A stretch of 64,000 bases of DNA from Medicago truncatula (taxonomy: Eukaryota; Streptophyta; Magnoliopsida; Fabales; Fabaceae), in contig NC_053049.1 in NCBI RefSeq assembly GCF_003473485.1, positions 8,556,001 to 8,620,000 on the forward strand, in the 5' to 3' direction. A program made the translations under genes and the position numbers. Below the pieces are notes generated by a model. The model saw nothing but the letters and a program-made list of their open reading frames with translations, was not told where the DNA came from and ran no database searches. Positions 35,011 through 47,970 of this stretch are shown here, in pieces (within the stretch, counting starts at the first letter, position 1; each line of letters opens with the position of its first letter).

Positions 35011-37487
35011 ATTTAGAGAATAATGGTGACATAGTTTTCCACATTCAAAATAATATTTCAGTATATTTTCATATAAGTCCATTTTATAATTATATTAAAA
35101 AAATTAATTGTCAAACTCTAGTCTCTCATTAAATGTTAGTAATTTTTTTTTTATCAAATAGTATAATGACTAAATTTACATATTTTTAAATGTGAAGAAG
35201 TGAAGAAATTTCGGTTCGAAACCGATCCCTGTCAATATTGTTTCTGGTTGATATAGTTGAGCTACATACCGGGCGTATAAAATTAATTTATGGAAAATGT
35301 TAACAATGTCTGACCCATTTTTTCATAAATTTTTAAAAGAAATAAGTTTATCAAAACTATTTTCTTATTTTTGAAGTCTTCCTCAAGATTAGGTAAATTA
35401 TATTCAATGGCCAGTCCAAAACTAAGTTCCATTGGGTGCACGTTTGATTAGACTTGCTCAAACTCATATTACAGAATTCAAAGTTTTTTGTTCCTTTCTT
35501 TTCTTGCATACAATTAAACAAAAACCATTTGAAGTATATATAATCGTGTGGTTGGCGGTCAATGAACGATATATTCACACACATATGGTTAGTTGGTAAA
35601 ATTCTGTCACTATGTGATTGTTGAAATCAAGTTGAGAACTGCATATTTTTTTAACAACAAGAACTGAATGTGCATGTCGTTTATTATACGGCAAGTTTGT
35701 ATCCTAACTAAACATATTTTACATATTAGCAACAAAAAAAATTACATATTAATTAGATATTTTCTATAATCACATCCACATTCAACAATATTTATCCAAG
35801 ACCAGTTCAATCCTGGCCCCTATACTATAGGTCATTGTAGGTGTATCTACTAATAATTTATAGTTAACAATAAGTAATATAACAATATAAGAATTACATG
35901 AATATTTTTCAATTTAAATAATTTAAAAAATATTGCATTGATGAGCAAAACGTGTACTATGGCTTTTTAGTCCCCCCCTATTTTATTTAAATTAAAGTTT
36001 TAGCCCATGCATAAACTATATTTTCAGTCCACTATTTCATAATTTTAGGATTCTACACTCAATTTTTTATATTTCATTGTTGATGTGGTATGCTTGATTA
36101 AGTAAAAAGAAAGAAAGAAAAGAGGCTGTATGGTTATTCGTTAAAGGGGAAAATTTCATCTTTATTTCCCTCTCCTCTTGCAACATTTGGGGTGACCATT
36201 CTTCCTTATTTTTATTTTTAGAGATTGCATGTAAACTGTTTCACAAATATTCTTGATAGTTGTTACTTGTTAGTACCTAAATGAAAATACATGAAGATAA
36301 TGTGGGTTAGTTTTCATTGTTCAGCTTCATTGTGTTCAAAATGTCTTCTTTAAGGTGTGTTCGGTGTTGAAAGATAACATATATCATTATAAGTGTTGTT
36401 ACATTTAATTATACAATTTTTTCAAATTATTATTATTGATGTGTTCGTGTTTGCTATATTGTGTTCGGTGTTAATGTCTTGTTTGTATCAGTGATTTACA
36501 ATATGAGTTTTGCATAGTAAAAGTTATGAGCATTCTGTATGATCAGGGAATTGTGTATGAAATGTTATCGTGATTGTATGAATTAAGCCCTCAAATGAGA
36601 TGCTAAAGTTGCATGCTCTATGAGAAATGTTTTTGTTTGCAATTTTATACACCACTTCCTAAGCAATTAATTCAAAGTAAAAGCACATATTTGATGTCTA
36701 ATGTGTTACGAATATAGTACTTCTATCTTTTGACTCGTTATAGGCACCAAAGGGAGGCACATAGTTTTTTAGCATTACATATGTAAAAAAAAAAAAAACA
36801 CAATTAAATAGATTTTTGAAATAAATAATTTTTTTAGTTAACATATGTTAAAATTAAAAATTTGAATTAGACAATAATTTTCCCTAAAAGGCATACGATA
36901 AATTTATTAAAAAAATAAAATGATATAGTTTGTGGATATAATCAAAGTAATATATTATATAAGGGGCTGCTAACTTACACTCACCTAAAAACACTAAGGT
37001 GCAAGTTAGTAAACTACACCCACATAAAATTATTAAGGTGCAAATTAGCATCCTACACCCACTTGATTATTTACACTCATTTTTATAAGTATTATTAAGG
37101 TGCAAGTTAGAAACCTTCACTAATTTACACTCACTTTCATTATTCCAAATATTGTTTCCTTAAAAGTTTGTCTTTATTACATGTTTTGTACCTTAAGCAT
37201 GTCATTGTCTTTTTTATTTATTTTTTTAAAGATCTCTTTTAAGTTAGTTACAAAATTGCCCTTCTATTTAAAATTAATTAGAATTAGAATATAAACAAAA
37301 TGGTGTTTTATGAAAACAATCAATTAAAAATTACTTAAATCACATTGAAATATAAAAAAATTCACAATAATAATAACATATACCTTATACTATTTAAATA
37401 ATCGATTAAAAAATTATTTAAATCTCATTGAAATATCAAAATCCACAAAAATATAAACAATATTGATTTTAATTAAAATACGAGTCA
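35011..37487. other. Gene-free spacer
   Basis: No supported gene. At 36965-37135 a local array holds three AAGGTGCAARTTAG units (36994, 37034, 37096) alternating with inverse-like TTACACTCAC units. A weak tRNA-like pair of boxes on the minus strand at 35196-35275 may be an old SINE. Confidence 0.45.
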
Positions 37488-37648
37488 TGTTAATTAGTGT
37501 CTCCGGAACACTAGTTAAGAAAAACAAAAGTAAAAAATTTACATTGAAAAAAGTATCTTTACACTTTTAAAAGTTTGACTAGAAGAGTTTTAAGAATTTT
37601 TTACTATATTAGTCTATTTAACTAGTGCTCCAAAGACACTAGTTAACA
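37488..37648. mobile_element. 161-bp TIR element (MITE)
   Basis: ATGTTAATTAGTGTCTCCGG at the left pairs with the inverted right end at about 37618-37648 (CTAGTGCTCCAAAGACACTA), over about 30 bases with few mismatches. Superfamily and target duplication are unclear. It lies about 200 bases upstream of the FKBP-like gene. Confidence 0.65.
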
Positions 37649-37848
37649 TTGAAAATTGCTAACAAATGCTCCTCAAACACTTTTTAAACGCTTTAAATAG
37701 TAATCTTTTATGAAAAAAATTATATTCAATGCATTCAAAATTAAACTATTTGACCTTTTTAAATAATAATAATATTTTAAATAACTATTTGACCTTTCTT
37801 TCCCAAAATCATTCTTTTCTATTTCGTTTCCTAAGCGAAGTCATCAAA

Positions 37849-39888
37849 ATGCCGCCGGCTGTTCCCGTTCTCGACGTCGGCAAAGACAAGGAATTCGGTA
37901 AGCTTGTTTTCATTTTTTTTTTTTTGCTGTATTATTTTTATGTGTAGTCTCTGCAGCATCGACATTTTTTATCGAATGTGTGTCCGACACCAACAAATAT
38001 AATTGCTGTTGTCTACGTGTCCGGTGTTCATGTCTGTTTCAGTGTTTCATAGTGTGTAGTTCATTTTATTGCGACTTTTCTTGATGGTACTACTACTAAG
38101 TTTAATTTCCATGTTATACAGTTACAATTGAATGAATGCTTATTATATCAATGTTTGCGCTAATGTACTGTGAATGTATGTAGTTCATTTTTTTTTTTTT
38201 TTTTTTTTTTAAGAAGTGAATGTAATGTAGTTCATTGTTTTCATATAAATTGTCATCAAATAAACCAATGTAAGCTGCACATATGCTCTTTCAAATAATT
38301 TGAGAAAATGAATTATTTAAACGTAATCACTTATATAGTTGTCGGACACCGGATACACCAACGATTAGAGGTGTTGGTGCTACATGCATTTATTGAATTG
38401 TTAATTTGATTAGTTTCTCCAATGCAGATGCTACCATTACAAATGGGAACTTTGAGTATTTTTTTTTAATTGGAATTATGAATTACTAGTACGATTTCTT
38501 AATTGTGAATGTGCAATCTTTGTTTGACAAACATAAGCTACCTTGGCTTTGCAGCGAGAGTTGTCACGCCTGAGTTAGTTCACGGTGAATCTAGTTCTTT
38601 GGGTTAAAAGTGTTCGTGTCTCTAACATATTTGTTTTTTGGGTTAAAAGTGTTTTAACCCTTAGGTCATTTTCGGTTTTACTCTTGTAAAACATTTTTTT
38701 TTTTTATTTCGTCCTTGTAATTTGATGATTTTTGGTTTTGGAACTACATGAATTTTGACCGTACAAAATTGAAGATATGAGAGGAGGTAAACCAAAATTT
38801 GCTCAAAAATTAATGGAGGTAAACCGAAATTTGCTCAAATTACAAGGGGATAAACCTAAATTTTCTCAAATTACAGGGAGCGAAATTTTCCATGAAGATC
38901 CAAAACCAAAAAATTTCAAATTACAAGGATGAAATTAAAAAAAAAAAAAAATTTACAGAGGGTAAAACTGAAAATGACAGTCTTGGTAATCCGGATGTTA
39001 ACCATGAACTCCTCTCGTGCTATTGCAGTTAAGTACGAAGCACGTCTTGATGATGGAACGCTTGTAAAAAAATCTGATGGGGTGGAGTTCACAGTGAAGG
39101 ATGGTAAGTGCATACAAATTTTAATGTTGTCTCGTTTAACTTCCTTTTCCAGAGAGTCTTCATTAATGTTTACCCGCCATGTGATAGGTCATTTTTGTCT
39201 TGCATTGTCAAAGGCTGTTAAAACCATGAAGAAGGGAGAGAAAGCGATTTTGACTGTGAAGCCCCAACGTAAGTTGTCTACAAATCACTTTGGGCCAGAT
39301 TTTGTTTGCTTGTTACTATTTTATCATATTGTTCTGAAAAATTGTATTTTAAAACAAGTTTGATTTGATTTTTCAGTTTTAATTATAAGAAAAGAAGTTT
39401 TGTATAACAGTTTTACAAAATAAGAAATAATACATCATTACTGGATTCCACTAGTTATCTTCATATTGTGTTATAGATGGATTTCGTTACATGGGAAAGC
39501 CAGCTCACGGCAATGAAGGTTCAGTTCCACCTAATGCAACGTCGTTGCAGATTACTCTTGAGTTGGTTTCTTGGAAGACTGTTTCTGGAGTAATCTTTGA
39601 TAAGAAGGTCGTCAAGGAAGGAGAAGGATATAAGTGTAATGAGGGAGCTGTTGTGAAATGTAAATCATCATTGATTCTAATGACTGCTCATTTTTTCATT
39701 TTGTTTGTTTTAATGGGTTTTGATATGATATTTCCTCATTTTGCATTTTCGTAGTGAAACTAATTGGTAAGCTGCAAGATGGCACTGTATTTTTTAAGAA
39801 GGGCTACAATGATGGTGAATCAGAGCTGTTTGAATTTAAAACAGACGACGGTAATTTGAATTTTTCCAATGTTTCACCCTCACATTAA
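37849..39888 (+). CDS. Shortened ROF1-type FKBP (peptidyl-prolyl isomerase) gene
   Basis: Exons 37849-37897, 39029-39103, 39188-39268, 39477-39659 and 39755-39888 join in phase into a 173-residue protein. It starts MPPAVPVLDVGKDKEFVKYEARLDDG, then HFCLALSKAVKTMKKGEKAILTVKPQ, GKPAHGNEGSVPPNATSLQITLELVSWK and LIGKLQDGTVFFKKGYND. These match the second FKBP domain and the start of the third of plant FKBP62/65 (ROF1/2). The first domain, the rest of the third and the TPR part are absent. The last frame reads through an apparent splice donor (GACG/GTAAT at 39850) to a stop at 39886-39888, so the gene may simply be cut off there. A TIR element fills part of intron 1. It is either a decaying partial duplicate or a small new gene; catalytic competence is doubtful. 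Confidence 0.6.
38665..38978. mobile_element. Long-TIR element in intron 1 of the FKBP-like gene
   Basis: GTCATTTTCGGTTTTACTC at the left pairs with GGTAAAACTGAAAATGAC at the right. The pairing continues inwards for about 75 bases (CGTCCTTGTAATTTGATGAT against the inverse of CAAATTACAAGGATGAAATT). Internal phrases such as AAATTTGCTCAAATTACA repeat three times. It is a non-autonomous foldback or MULE-like element; no target duplication was found. Confidence 0.65.
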
Positions 39889-40616
39889 TTTGTTTGTATA
39901 ATAGAGTTTAAAATTATATGTTAATGAAATTGTGAATAAAAAATAGTGAAAAATATGTATTGAAATTTTGATTATATTAAAATAGATCCGCCATACTATT
40001 TTTTTCGAAGTGTGTTAGATTATTACTATTTTGTTAGATTATTAGAAATAAATAAAAAATATTGAGGGAGTAAATGGTAGATTTTAACTTAAGAGGGGAG
40101 GGAAATGTCATTCAAGCTTCTCTTAGGGGAGGGGAGTGAAATGTATTCTAAAATGTTTTGAATAAGAGGGGAGGAGAGTGTATATTTTAACATAAGAGAG
40201 AAGAAAAGTGTAATTCAAGCATCTTTGAAGGGAGGAGAGTGTAATTTACTCTTTATAATATAAGAAGCATAGACGTTGGTATTGTACCATAACATAATAT
40301 TTCCATGACATCGTCCTTGGTACCGTAACGTAACATAATATGTTAAATATAGCGAGACAGATTAACATTTATAAGTAATAGATTAAAAACACCCTTCTAC
40401 ATCTACGACAAACGGTGTAAAGACACATTAAAAACACCCTTCTACATCTACGACATTTTGAATTTCATAATCCAAGGTGCGAAAAGAAATTCATATTGGG
40501 CCGCATTGAGTGGTCAGCCCATTTCATACTGTCCATATGGGGGAGATGAACGCAGTCTTCTTCTTCATTCGAGTTTCTTCTTCGTTCTTTTCTCTTCTGC
40601 GATTCAATTTCTAATA

Positions 40617-40663
<47 letters not shown>

Positions 40664-40697
40664 CTCTGAAAATTATTCAGCTGAAACTCACAAAACG
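39889..40697. other. Spacer and leader of the TCF25 gene
   Basis: Contains three GGGGAGGRGAGTG-type units (40096-40255), a direct repeat of 'cacccttctacatctacgac' (40391 and 40435), and a (CT)n run at 40620-40660 that lies in the likely 5' UTR of the next gene. Confidence 0.5.
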
Positions 40698-43600
40698 ATG
40701 TCGGGTCGATTGGTGAAAAAGATTCTCAACGAGCAACATCAACTTTCTCAACAACAATTCATCAAAGAAGAAGAAGAAGAAGATGATGATAATGAACAAG
40801 AAGAAGGTTCCACTGCACCTTCCACAATCAACCCTTTCGATCTTCTCAACGACAATGGTTCTGAACCCGAAAACCAGGTTCTAAAATATTATTTTTTATT
40901 TATTGAAGCTATTTAATTAATTTATGTAACATTATTTAACCCTTTTGAATTTCGCAACTGGGTTTTGTTTTTTATAAGCTAAATGTGAATTGGGTTAGCT
41001 AAAAATTCTAACTTGCCATTGTATTTGGAACTAGGTTAGAAACAAATAATTCATTAGTGTGTGTTATGGTGTTTAGAAAATATCGTTATCATAAAGTATT
41101 ATAGAGAATGATATGGGTTTTGTTTGGATAAACATTTTAAGTATAAGTGTTTATCATATAAGTGCTTATTTATAAGCTATTTCTATAACAAAATAAAATT
41201 GAGTTAAAATGTTTTTATATAAGCTATGTTATTTTCATTAGCTATATTGGAGAGCTTGTAGAAATAAGTTAAAAACAACTTATGAATATTTTATAAGTTG
41301 TTTTTCGCTTTTTATTAGCTCTCTCAAGCAGTCTCACAAGTGCTTATGCCAGTAGGTAAGCTTAAATAAGCAAATCCAAGCTGTCCCATGGCGTTATGGT
41401 GTTATATTGAATAAGCTTAACAATTGGGCCACATTGTTATATAAAGAATGATATAGGTTTTGTTTGGATAAGCAATTTAATGCGCTTAAAGAATAAACGC
41501 CTATCATATAAGTTCTTGTTTACAAGGTATTTCTATAACAGAAGATAAAATAGTTAAGCTGTTTTTATAAAAGCTATAAGTTGTTTCATTAGCTATACCG
41601 TAGAGCTTATAAATAGAAGTTGAAAACAACTTATGATCATGTCATAAGTTGTTTTCATAAGTTCTCTCAAACGGTCTCACAAAGTAGGCAAGTTTTAATT
41701 AAGTCAATCCAAACAATCCTGTGGTGTTACGGTGTTGTATTAATTTTACTAGAAACCTTTCTTTGGTGTTTTTAGCTTAAAGATAGATTATTGGGTTCTT
41801 GCTCATCCGAAAGAAGATAGGTACCTCTAATTGTATATGCTTATTGCTCATCTGGATTTGGTTGTATTGATTGCAGGGAGATGAGTCTGCGGATGAAACG
41901 TCGGTGAGAGATAATGATAAGGAGAGGACATCCTCATTGAAAAATTCTGCTCAGGTATCAACATCAAATCCAAAATCAAAGAAAAAGAAGAATAAGAAGA
42001 AGAAAAGCAAGGACAATGCTGTTTCCGGTAAAAAGGGAGATGAAAAAGAATTAGACTTGATTTTAGAAGATTTGGCTCTGAATGCGAACTCTTCAAGTGG
42101 GCAACATGTTTCAACAGAAGGAAAAGCGGTGAATGCTAAGGACAAAAGTAGAGCTGTTAAGGAGGATGCTGTCTCCATATTACAAGTGGATCCTAAACAT
42201 TTGAGTGCCGAAAATGAGCTGATAAGAATATTTGGATCTAAGGTTGTGAAATCATTTGAGAATCAGAATAACAATCAACCAAGCAGTTCTAGGCAGATGC
42301 GAGGGGTGAGGCGAGTACGCCATAATCTTAAGAAGACCGTTCTTGTCACTCCGGCAAACACTTGGCTCCCATGTGATGATTCTTTGTCCATGGAATTTCT
42401 TGAAATGAAGAACGGATATTACTACTTTAGGTATGTAGTTTGTTATCATTCTTATTGTGTTGATTTATAATATTTTGTGCTTTGGCTTTTGGGACAATTC
42501 CCCTCTCTGTATGCATGTCTGGTTGTATATGCTAAAGGCTAAGGACTTTTAGTATCCAATCTTCAAATGTGTGATGTGTTCTTCTACTATCGAATCATAC
42601 ACATGCGGATGCCGTAGAAATAAGCACATACAAAAGATATTATGTCCATTGATGGGAAGAATCAAACATAGAACAGGGCATAAAGATAAAACCTTACGAA
42701 GAACTTTGAACAAACAAAAGGTTCCAATTTTAAGACCTTGGAATAGAAAAAAATAACATAATGGCTAATATTGAGTCATGAAGAGTTGATAGATTAAAAG
42801 GTGGACGTTTAAACTAGAGAAACAACATGGGAAAATTACTTTCTTTGGGCCAAATATTGATATATTTTATGCACACAATCTATATATATATATGGGAGCC
42901 TAGTATGGACCTTATATACAAGAGTCCATGGGTGAACCCATATTTTTATTTTATTTTCCTGACACAAGTCTTATATCTGGACAATAATGTTGAATAGCGA
43001 GGTAGAGTAGAACAACACCACCTATTAGCGTCCTTTGTATCAATCACCAGTCACCACTATCTTCATCCTTTTGCATCAGTAGCTCATTCACCCTAAAAGT
43101 TCAGTGAATATGTGTTTACAACCACAATGATTCACTGCATCTTAGATAGAAAGAGAGAAAACTCATCTTGCTGTCTCAAGGATAGAGATGCACTGATGTC
43201 AACGGAAAAAAAAGACACGTCAAAAAGAGTGAAAATGAAAAATAAATTAACCTCCAGTTGCCGGTAAAAACAATGGGTGCACTGTGGACAATTGAATATA
43301 AGGTTCATATTAGGGTCTCCTTATATACATTGCAGTTCTACTAAATAACTTTTTGTAAAATAGTTAGATAATCCAAATGTTGAATTATGCAATATTATCT
43401 TCATGATAATTGTGAGTTTTAGATAATTTAGTCATCCATAGATGTGATATATACTAGTGGATATCTAATTACATTTTAAATAACATATTTTGCATAAAAA
43501 TAATGTATTGTGAGGAAATATCAATTAGTTTATGGTCAGTATGATTTTTTTAGTAAACTTGATCTACTTCATAAAAATCTTCAATCCAACGATTGGATTG

Positions 43601-45343
43601 CATGAAGGGCATATGCACAGTTGAGTCCATTGGTTTTGACTTTTGGGTTTATGGTTAACAAGAGTGGGATTGGGAGACATAGGGTTTTCTATCTATCTGG
43701 TTGATGATTATGTGCTTTATTTGTGTTGGAAATTGAATATATATTTTGTGTAATGATTCCCTATTTTAATCTGTGATTGAAGATTTTTCAGATGTTGGAA
43801 TCATAAATTATAAAAATAGTTGCATCCTTTTGAATCCCTTTTAACTACTGTTCAACCCTTTTTTTTACTTTGTAGATATGTGCACTCACCATCCTACTCC
43901 CAGTATCAGAAATCGTTTGAAGCTGCCAAAGCAATTAATGACATAAATGGTGTAGCGAGCATATTACAGCACCGTCCTTATCACATAGATTCCCTTCTAA
44001 CAATGGCAGAATATTTCAAGGTAGTGGGTGAACAACAGATGTCTGGAGATACTATTGCGAGGTGTCTATATGCGCTTGAATGTGCATGGCATCCCACATT
44101 CACACCACTGCAGGGTAATTGCCAATTGAAGTACAAACACGACACAAACAAACCTATATTCACAGCTCTTTTCACTCACATGAAAAACTTGGATCGACGA
44201 GGCTGTCACAGATCTGCTTTAGAGGTCTGTAAATTGTTGCTTTCACTAGATTCGGATGATCCCATGGGGGCTATTTTCTGCATTGACTACTTTTCTCTAA
44301 GGTCTGAGGAGTATGCATGGCTGGAAAAGTTTTCTGAAGCTTATAAAAGTGATAGCTCTATATGGTTGCTTCCAAATTTTTCTTTTTCCCTTGCCATTTG
44401 TCGGTTTTACCTTGAGCGCGCAGCCTCCGAAGATGCTTGTGTTGATTCTAAAAAGTCTTCTTCATCTGATCTTATGACACAAGCATTGATGCTTCATCCT
44501 TCAGTTATAAAGAAGCTAGTGACAAAAGTACCACTGAAAGATCGTGCATGGACAGATATTCTCAAGCATGCCTTTTTCCGATCAGATCAAACAGGAATTC
44601 CATCTCAAGATCACTTGATTAATATATATGTCGAGAGAAATTATCTTATATGGAGGCTTCCTGATCTGCAAAAACTGCTGATTGGTGCTGCAAAACAAGT
44701 CATGGAAACTCTAGAAAGTAACAAAAGTGAAGTTAACGATTGGTCTTGTGTCAGAAAAGAAGCATTTTCCTCTGAGAAAAATGAGTAAGTGAATTATTTT
44801 GTCTTTAGCTAAAAAAAATTCCCGTTTACTTTTATGGCATTCTTTTGTAGAAGTGGAACTTCTTCTGATCCCAAAGAAACATCAAATATTTAAGTACGTT
44901 GTTTCACAAACCATCTTTAACGACATTTATAGATGCATCTGTATTTATGATCTTCAAAACTTGGTGCAAATTATTTCAATTTGGAACACGCATTTTGTGT
45001 TGACCAATCGAAGTTATGAATGAGTACATGTGGCAATGGCAATTCATTTTACAATCTTTTGCTTGTCAGGTATGGACATTTGTTGGTGTCCGATTTCTCT
45101 GATTCAGTAACGGCAATCCCACAAGAAAATCTTCAACAGTTTATGGGCATTCCAAGGGCAGGGGAGGCTATGCTGGACGAAAACCAATTTGCTAACCAGC
45201 AAGGCAATGGCCATGCTCCTCGTGGTGTTGCAAATAGAAACGCATTAGCTGTCTTATTTGAGTCAATGCTACCGTGGGTTACTTACGAGGAAGGTGGACC
45301 TGATGTTAACCAACCTGGTGACGGCGAGCAAGACAATCAGTGA
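40698..45343 (+). CDS. TCF25: TCF25/Nulp1 family protein
   Basis: Exons 40698-40877, 41877-42430, 43876-44784 and 45070-45343 join in phase to 638 residues, the usual plant length. The start MSGRLVKKILNEQ is characteristic. An acidic stretch follows, then a Lys-rich block (KSKKKKNKKKKSK, about residues 92-104), and then the TCF25 domain (YVHSPSYSQYQKSFEAAKAINDINGV, HIDSLLTMAEYF, ALECAWHPTF...). The C-terminus is acidic (YEEGGPDVNQPGDGEQDNQ). The yeast relative Rqc1 and mammalian TCF25 act in the ribosome quality control complex on stalled 60S subunits; the plant role is inferred from that. Introns 1 and 2 contain MITEs. No defect is seen. Confidence 0.95.
41110..41725. mobile_element. Two MITE copies in TCF25 intron 1
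   Basis: Two related hairpin-like units (about 41112-41400 and 41448-41725) share GGTTTTGTTTGGATAA at the left, ATCATATAAG, GCTATTTCTATAACA-like phrases, and AAGTTGTTTTC...TCTCTCAA...TCTCACAA towards the right. Each is preceded by a similar flank (GTTATGGTGTT, AGAATGATATRGG), so the pair may have arisen by tandem duplication of element plus flank. It is the same family as 60509-60776. Confidence 0.6.
42891..43323. mobile_element. MITE in TCF25 intron 2
   Basis: GGGAGCCTAGTATGGACCTT at about 42893 pairs with the inverse of AAGGTTCATATTAGGGTCTCC ending near 43320. The flanks are AT-rich and no target duplication could be fixed. Unclassified TIR element. Confidence 0.5.
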
Positions 45344-47970
45344 TACTGGATATAACACAACCTTCCTGCTCTAGAAGCCTTTTTTTCCGGAGTGTGTTGA
45401 ACTCCATGATGAGATGTCTTTCATGTATAGAGCGACATTTAGGGAGCTTGATATCTTCTGCAATCATGTTGATCCTTGTGAACCATCTAGGTTCAATATA
45501 ATTGCCATATACTATGGTGTCAGATTTTTGGGATATTAATATCAGATGTTATACCTTTTTCCATTATGAATTTCTACTTTTATTTAATTCTGATCCTTTT
45601 CAGCACTGTTAGTCATTTACTGTCACATTAAGAATTTAGTTATGGTAACAACTCCCTGAGAGGTCAAATAATCTTATTTATGATACAATACAATAGTGCA
45701 ATTGGATGATTATGTAAAAATGAAAGCATTAGATCAAAGGTAAACACTTTCATAATCCCATTGTGGTTTGATCAGTGTAGGAATAGTACTGTGTCAACAC
45801 CTCATTCTTTGTGTACATATGGCATGACTCACTATTTCTCTAAAATGTTGAGCCATTGACAGCATTAGTGGATAATCTGAGTAGGCTACTATTATAAAAC
45901 CGTGTCGATGGTCAAGACCGTAATTGCTGCGACTGCTGACTGCAGAACCCATTTTTGATGTTATGTGTTTATGATGAAATTATACTCCAACAAAACCCCA
46001 GAAGCCAAATTCTGAGATTCAAGAGGCGTGTATAACCTAATGTTCACATAGAGCATGTTCATAAATGCAGTACACAGGTTTTTTCATGTGTCGACTTAAA
46101 GTTTTGATGTATAAGTTTAGAGCAATTGTACAATCACACCGTGATTCCTATGCAATCCAAACACATACTTAGCTTATTATCCTTGTTGCAATGTTAGAGG
46201 ATTTTTCTGACATCAATGTGATCATGTCTCAAAAGAACGTAAACTACTCTCTGTAAGCAAATCTTAACATATTGGTCACGTGGTTTCATGATATTTTAAA
46301 AGCGAATTGACATAGGTGTATGTGAAACTATGGCTGCATTTGTGTATGATTTGTAAACTGCAATAGTTACAAGAATAACATTACAATGTACAATATTCCA
46401 ATAGGCTAACAATATATAAAGACCTTGTATTTTTTGGTTTAAGAACTTGCACTAAAGTATACAATATTCCAACTAATACCATACCTAAAACTATTTATCA
46501 ACGGCAAGCTTTATACAAAGTAATAACTGCAGAAAGGCTACTCATTTAACATACTGGCCTAGGCCTTCTTGTGTGTGTAGCATGCTTTGTACATAGTGTC
46601 CCTCCAACTCAAGCGTGGCATTGAAACCTTTTCTTTTCTTTTCCTTCTTTCTGCAAATATTGAGGGGATTTATAGAATGTTGCCCTTTAAAGATTATGGA
46701 AGCAGGGTGAGAAGTGGGGGGGACCAAGATTATATGATAAAGTTGTCATGTGAGAGGATTCAATACATGATTAGGGGCACAATTGTATAAGCTGCAAACA
46801 TCATCACAACAATGCTAAGCATTATTCCTTCAAAAAAAAAAAAAAAACAATGCTAAGCATTATTGGATAGTCTTGCTGAAATTCTTATAAATATATATTG
46901 TGTGAGATAACTTGGCTGTGGGGACATAAAAGATCGCCTAATCATATTGTGTGAGATAATGAATTATTTAGCTGATTATATCACCAGGTGAGCGTGGCTT
47001 TATGTGGGAAGCCACAAGCAGAAAGCGCATTGTGTCAATTAATTAATCATTTAGGGTGCCTTTTTCTCTTTTTTGTGTTCCGAAGCGGTAAACATCACTT
47101 GAAACTCACACACATACTGTAAAGTTTTGAATTCGAATCCTTATAAAAATATTTAATCTAACTAACAATATTGATATTGTCAGTTGAACTATGTCTTATG
47201 TGTTTTTCTCCTTTATTAATAAAGGATAGTTTATATACAGTTGAGTTGAATAAATTAATTACTAGCAAATAAATGATCATATAACATAATTGTAGGGCTA
47301 AGATAAAGCATGGGTGGTTTCGCTAAACTAGCAACCAAATTAATTTTCCTCCTAATAAACTCAATCTTGTAATAAGAAAATGATTAATAATTTGTACTAA
47401 AAGAGGAAGAAAAAAAATGATTGAATTCCCATACATTGCTTGAAATATCAAACGCTCTGTATACGCCTTCTTAATTCACAAGTAAACTTTTTTGAAGAAG
47501 TTCATAAGTAAACTAAAGAATTTTAAAAAAAATGGTGTATAGTTATTACAATAATTGTTGTCTATCATCACTAAAATTCGGATTATCAAAATCTTTCGTA
47601 AGAACTAGAGGGTTAAAAAAAATGACGTTTATTAGATTTTTTTTCTTTTCAAGATTAGATTGCAAATTCTATCACATAATCATGTGGAAAAAAAAAATAG
47701 CACCTCAGAGAGTTTATAAAATGTGGAAAGAATATCTTAATAATTACTATGCAGTCAATAGCACCTCCGAGAGTTTGTAAAATTCCTGGGAATCAACAAT
47801 TATAACTTGAAACAAACACACTCTTAATAATTTAGTCAATAGTTTGACTTCTCACTACCAAAAAACAGTTTGATTTCTGATTGGTCCAGGCAAAAGATAT
47901 TCAAAATCAAGTCCAACTATAAAATTGGAACTCAACTGGTCACAAAAACACACACACAAACCAAGACACA
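45344..47970. other. 3' region of TCF25 and intergenic spacer
   Basis: No supported gene. A direct repeat CAACAATGCTAAGCATTATT (46808 and 46846) brackets a short A-run. The stretch 47265-47500 is copied at 55724-55930 as part of the tandem duplication and lies upstream of the reductase gene. Confidence 0.5.

Noticed and set aside
35196-35275. tRNA-like boxes on the minus strand (TAGCTCAACT and GGTTTCGAACC)
   Set aside because: Not a tRNA fold as far as can be seen, and no clear target duplication; at best an old SINE. A weaker echo lies at 47110-47190.
42571-42756. 61-codon basic frame in TCF25 intron 2
   Set aside because: Lies inside a well-defined intron and has no recognised motif.
46542-46790. 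Opposed short frames downstream of TCF25
   Set aside because: Random-looking peptides that overlap each other; no family resemblance.
47532-47780. 82-codon frame upstream of the reductase gene
   Set aside because: AT-rich, with Phe/Lys runs typical of chance frames.
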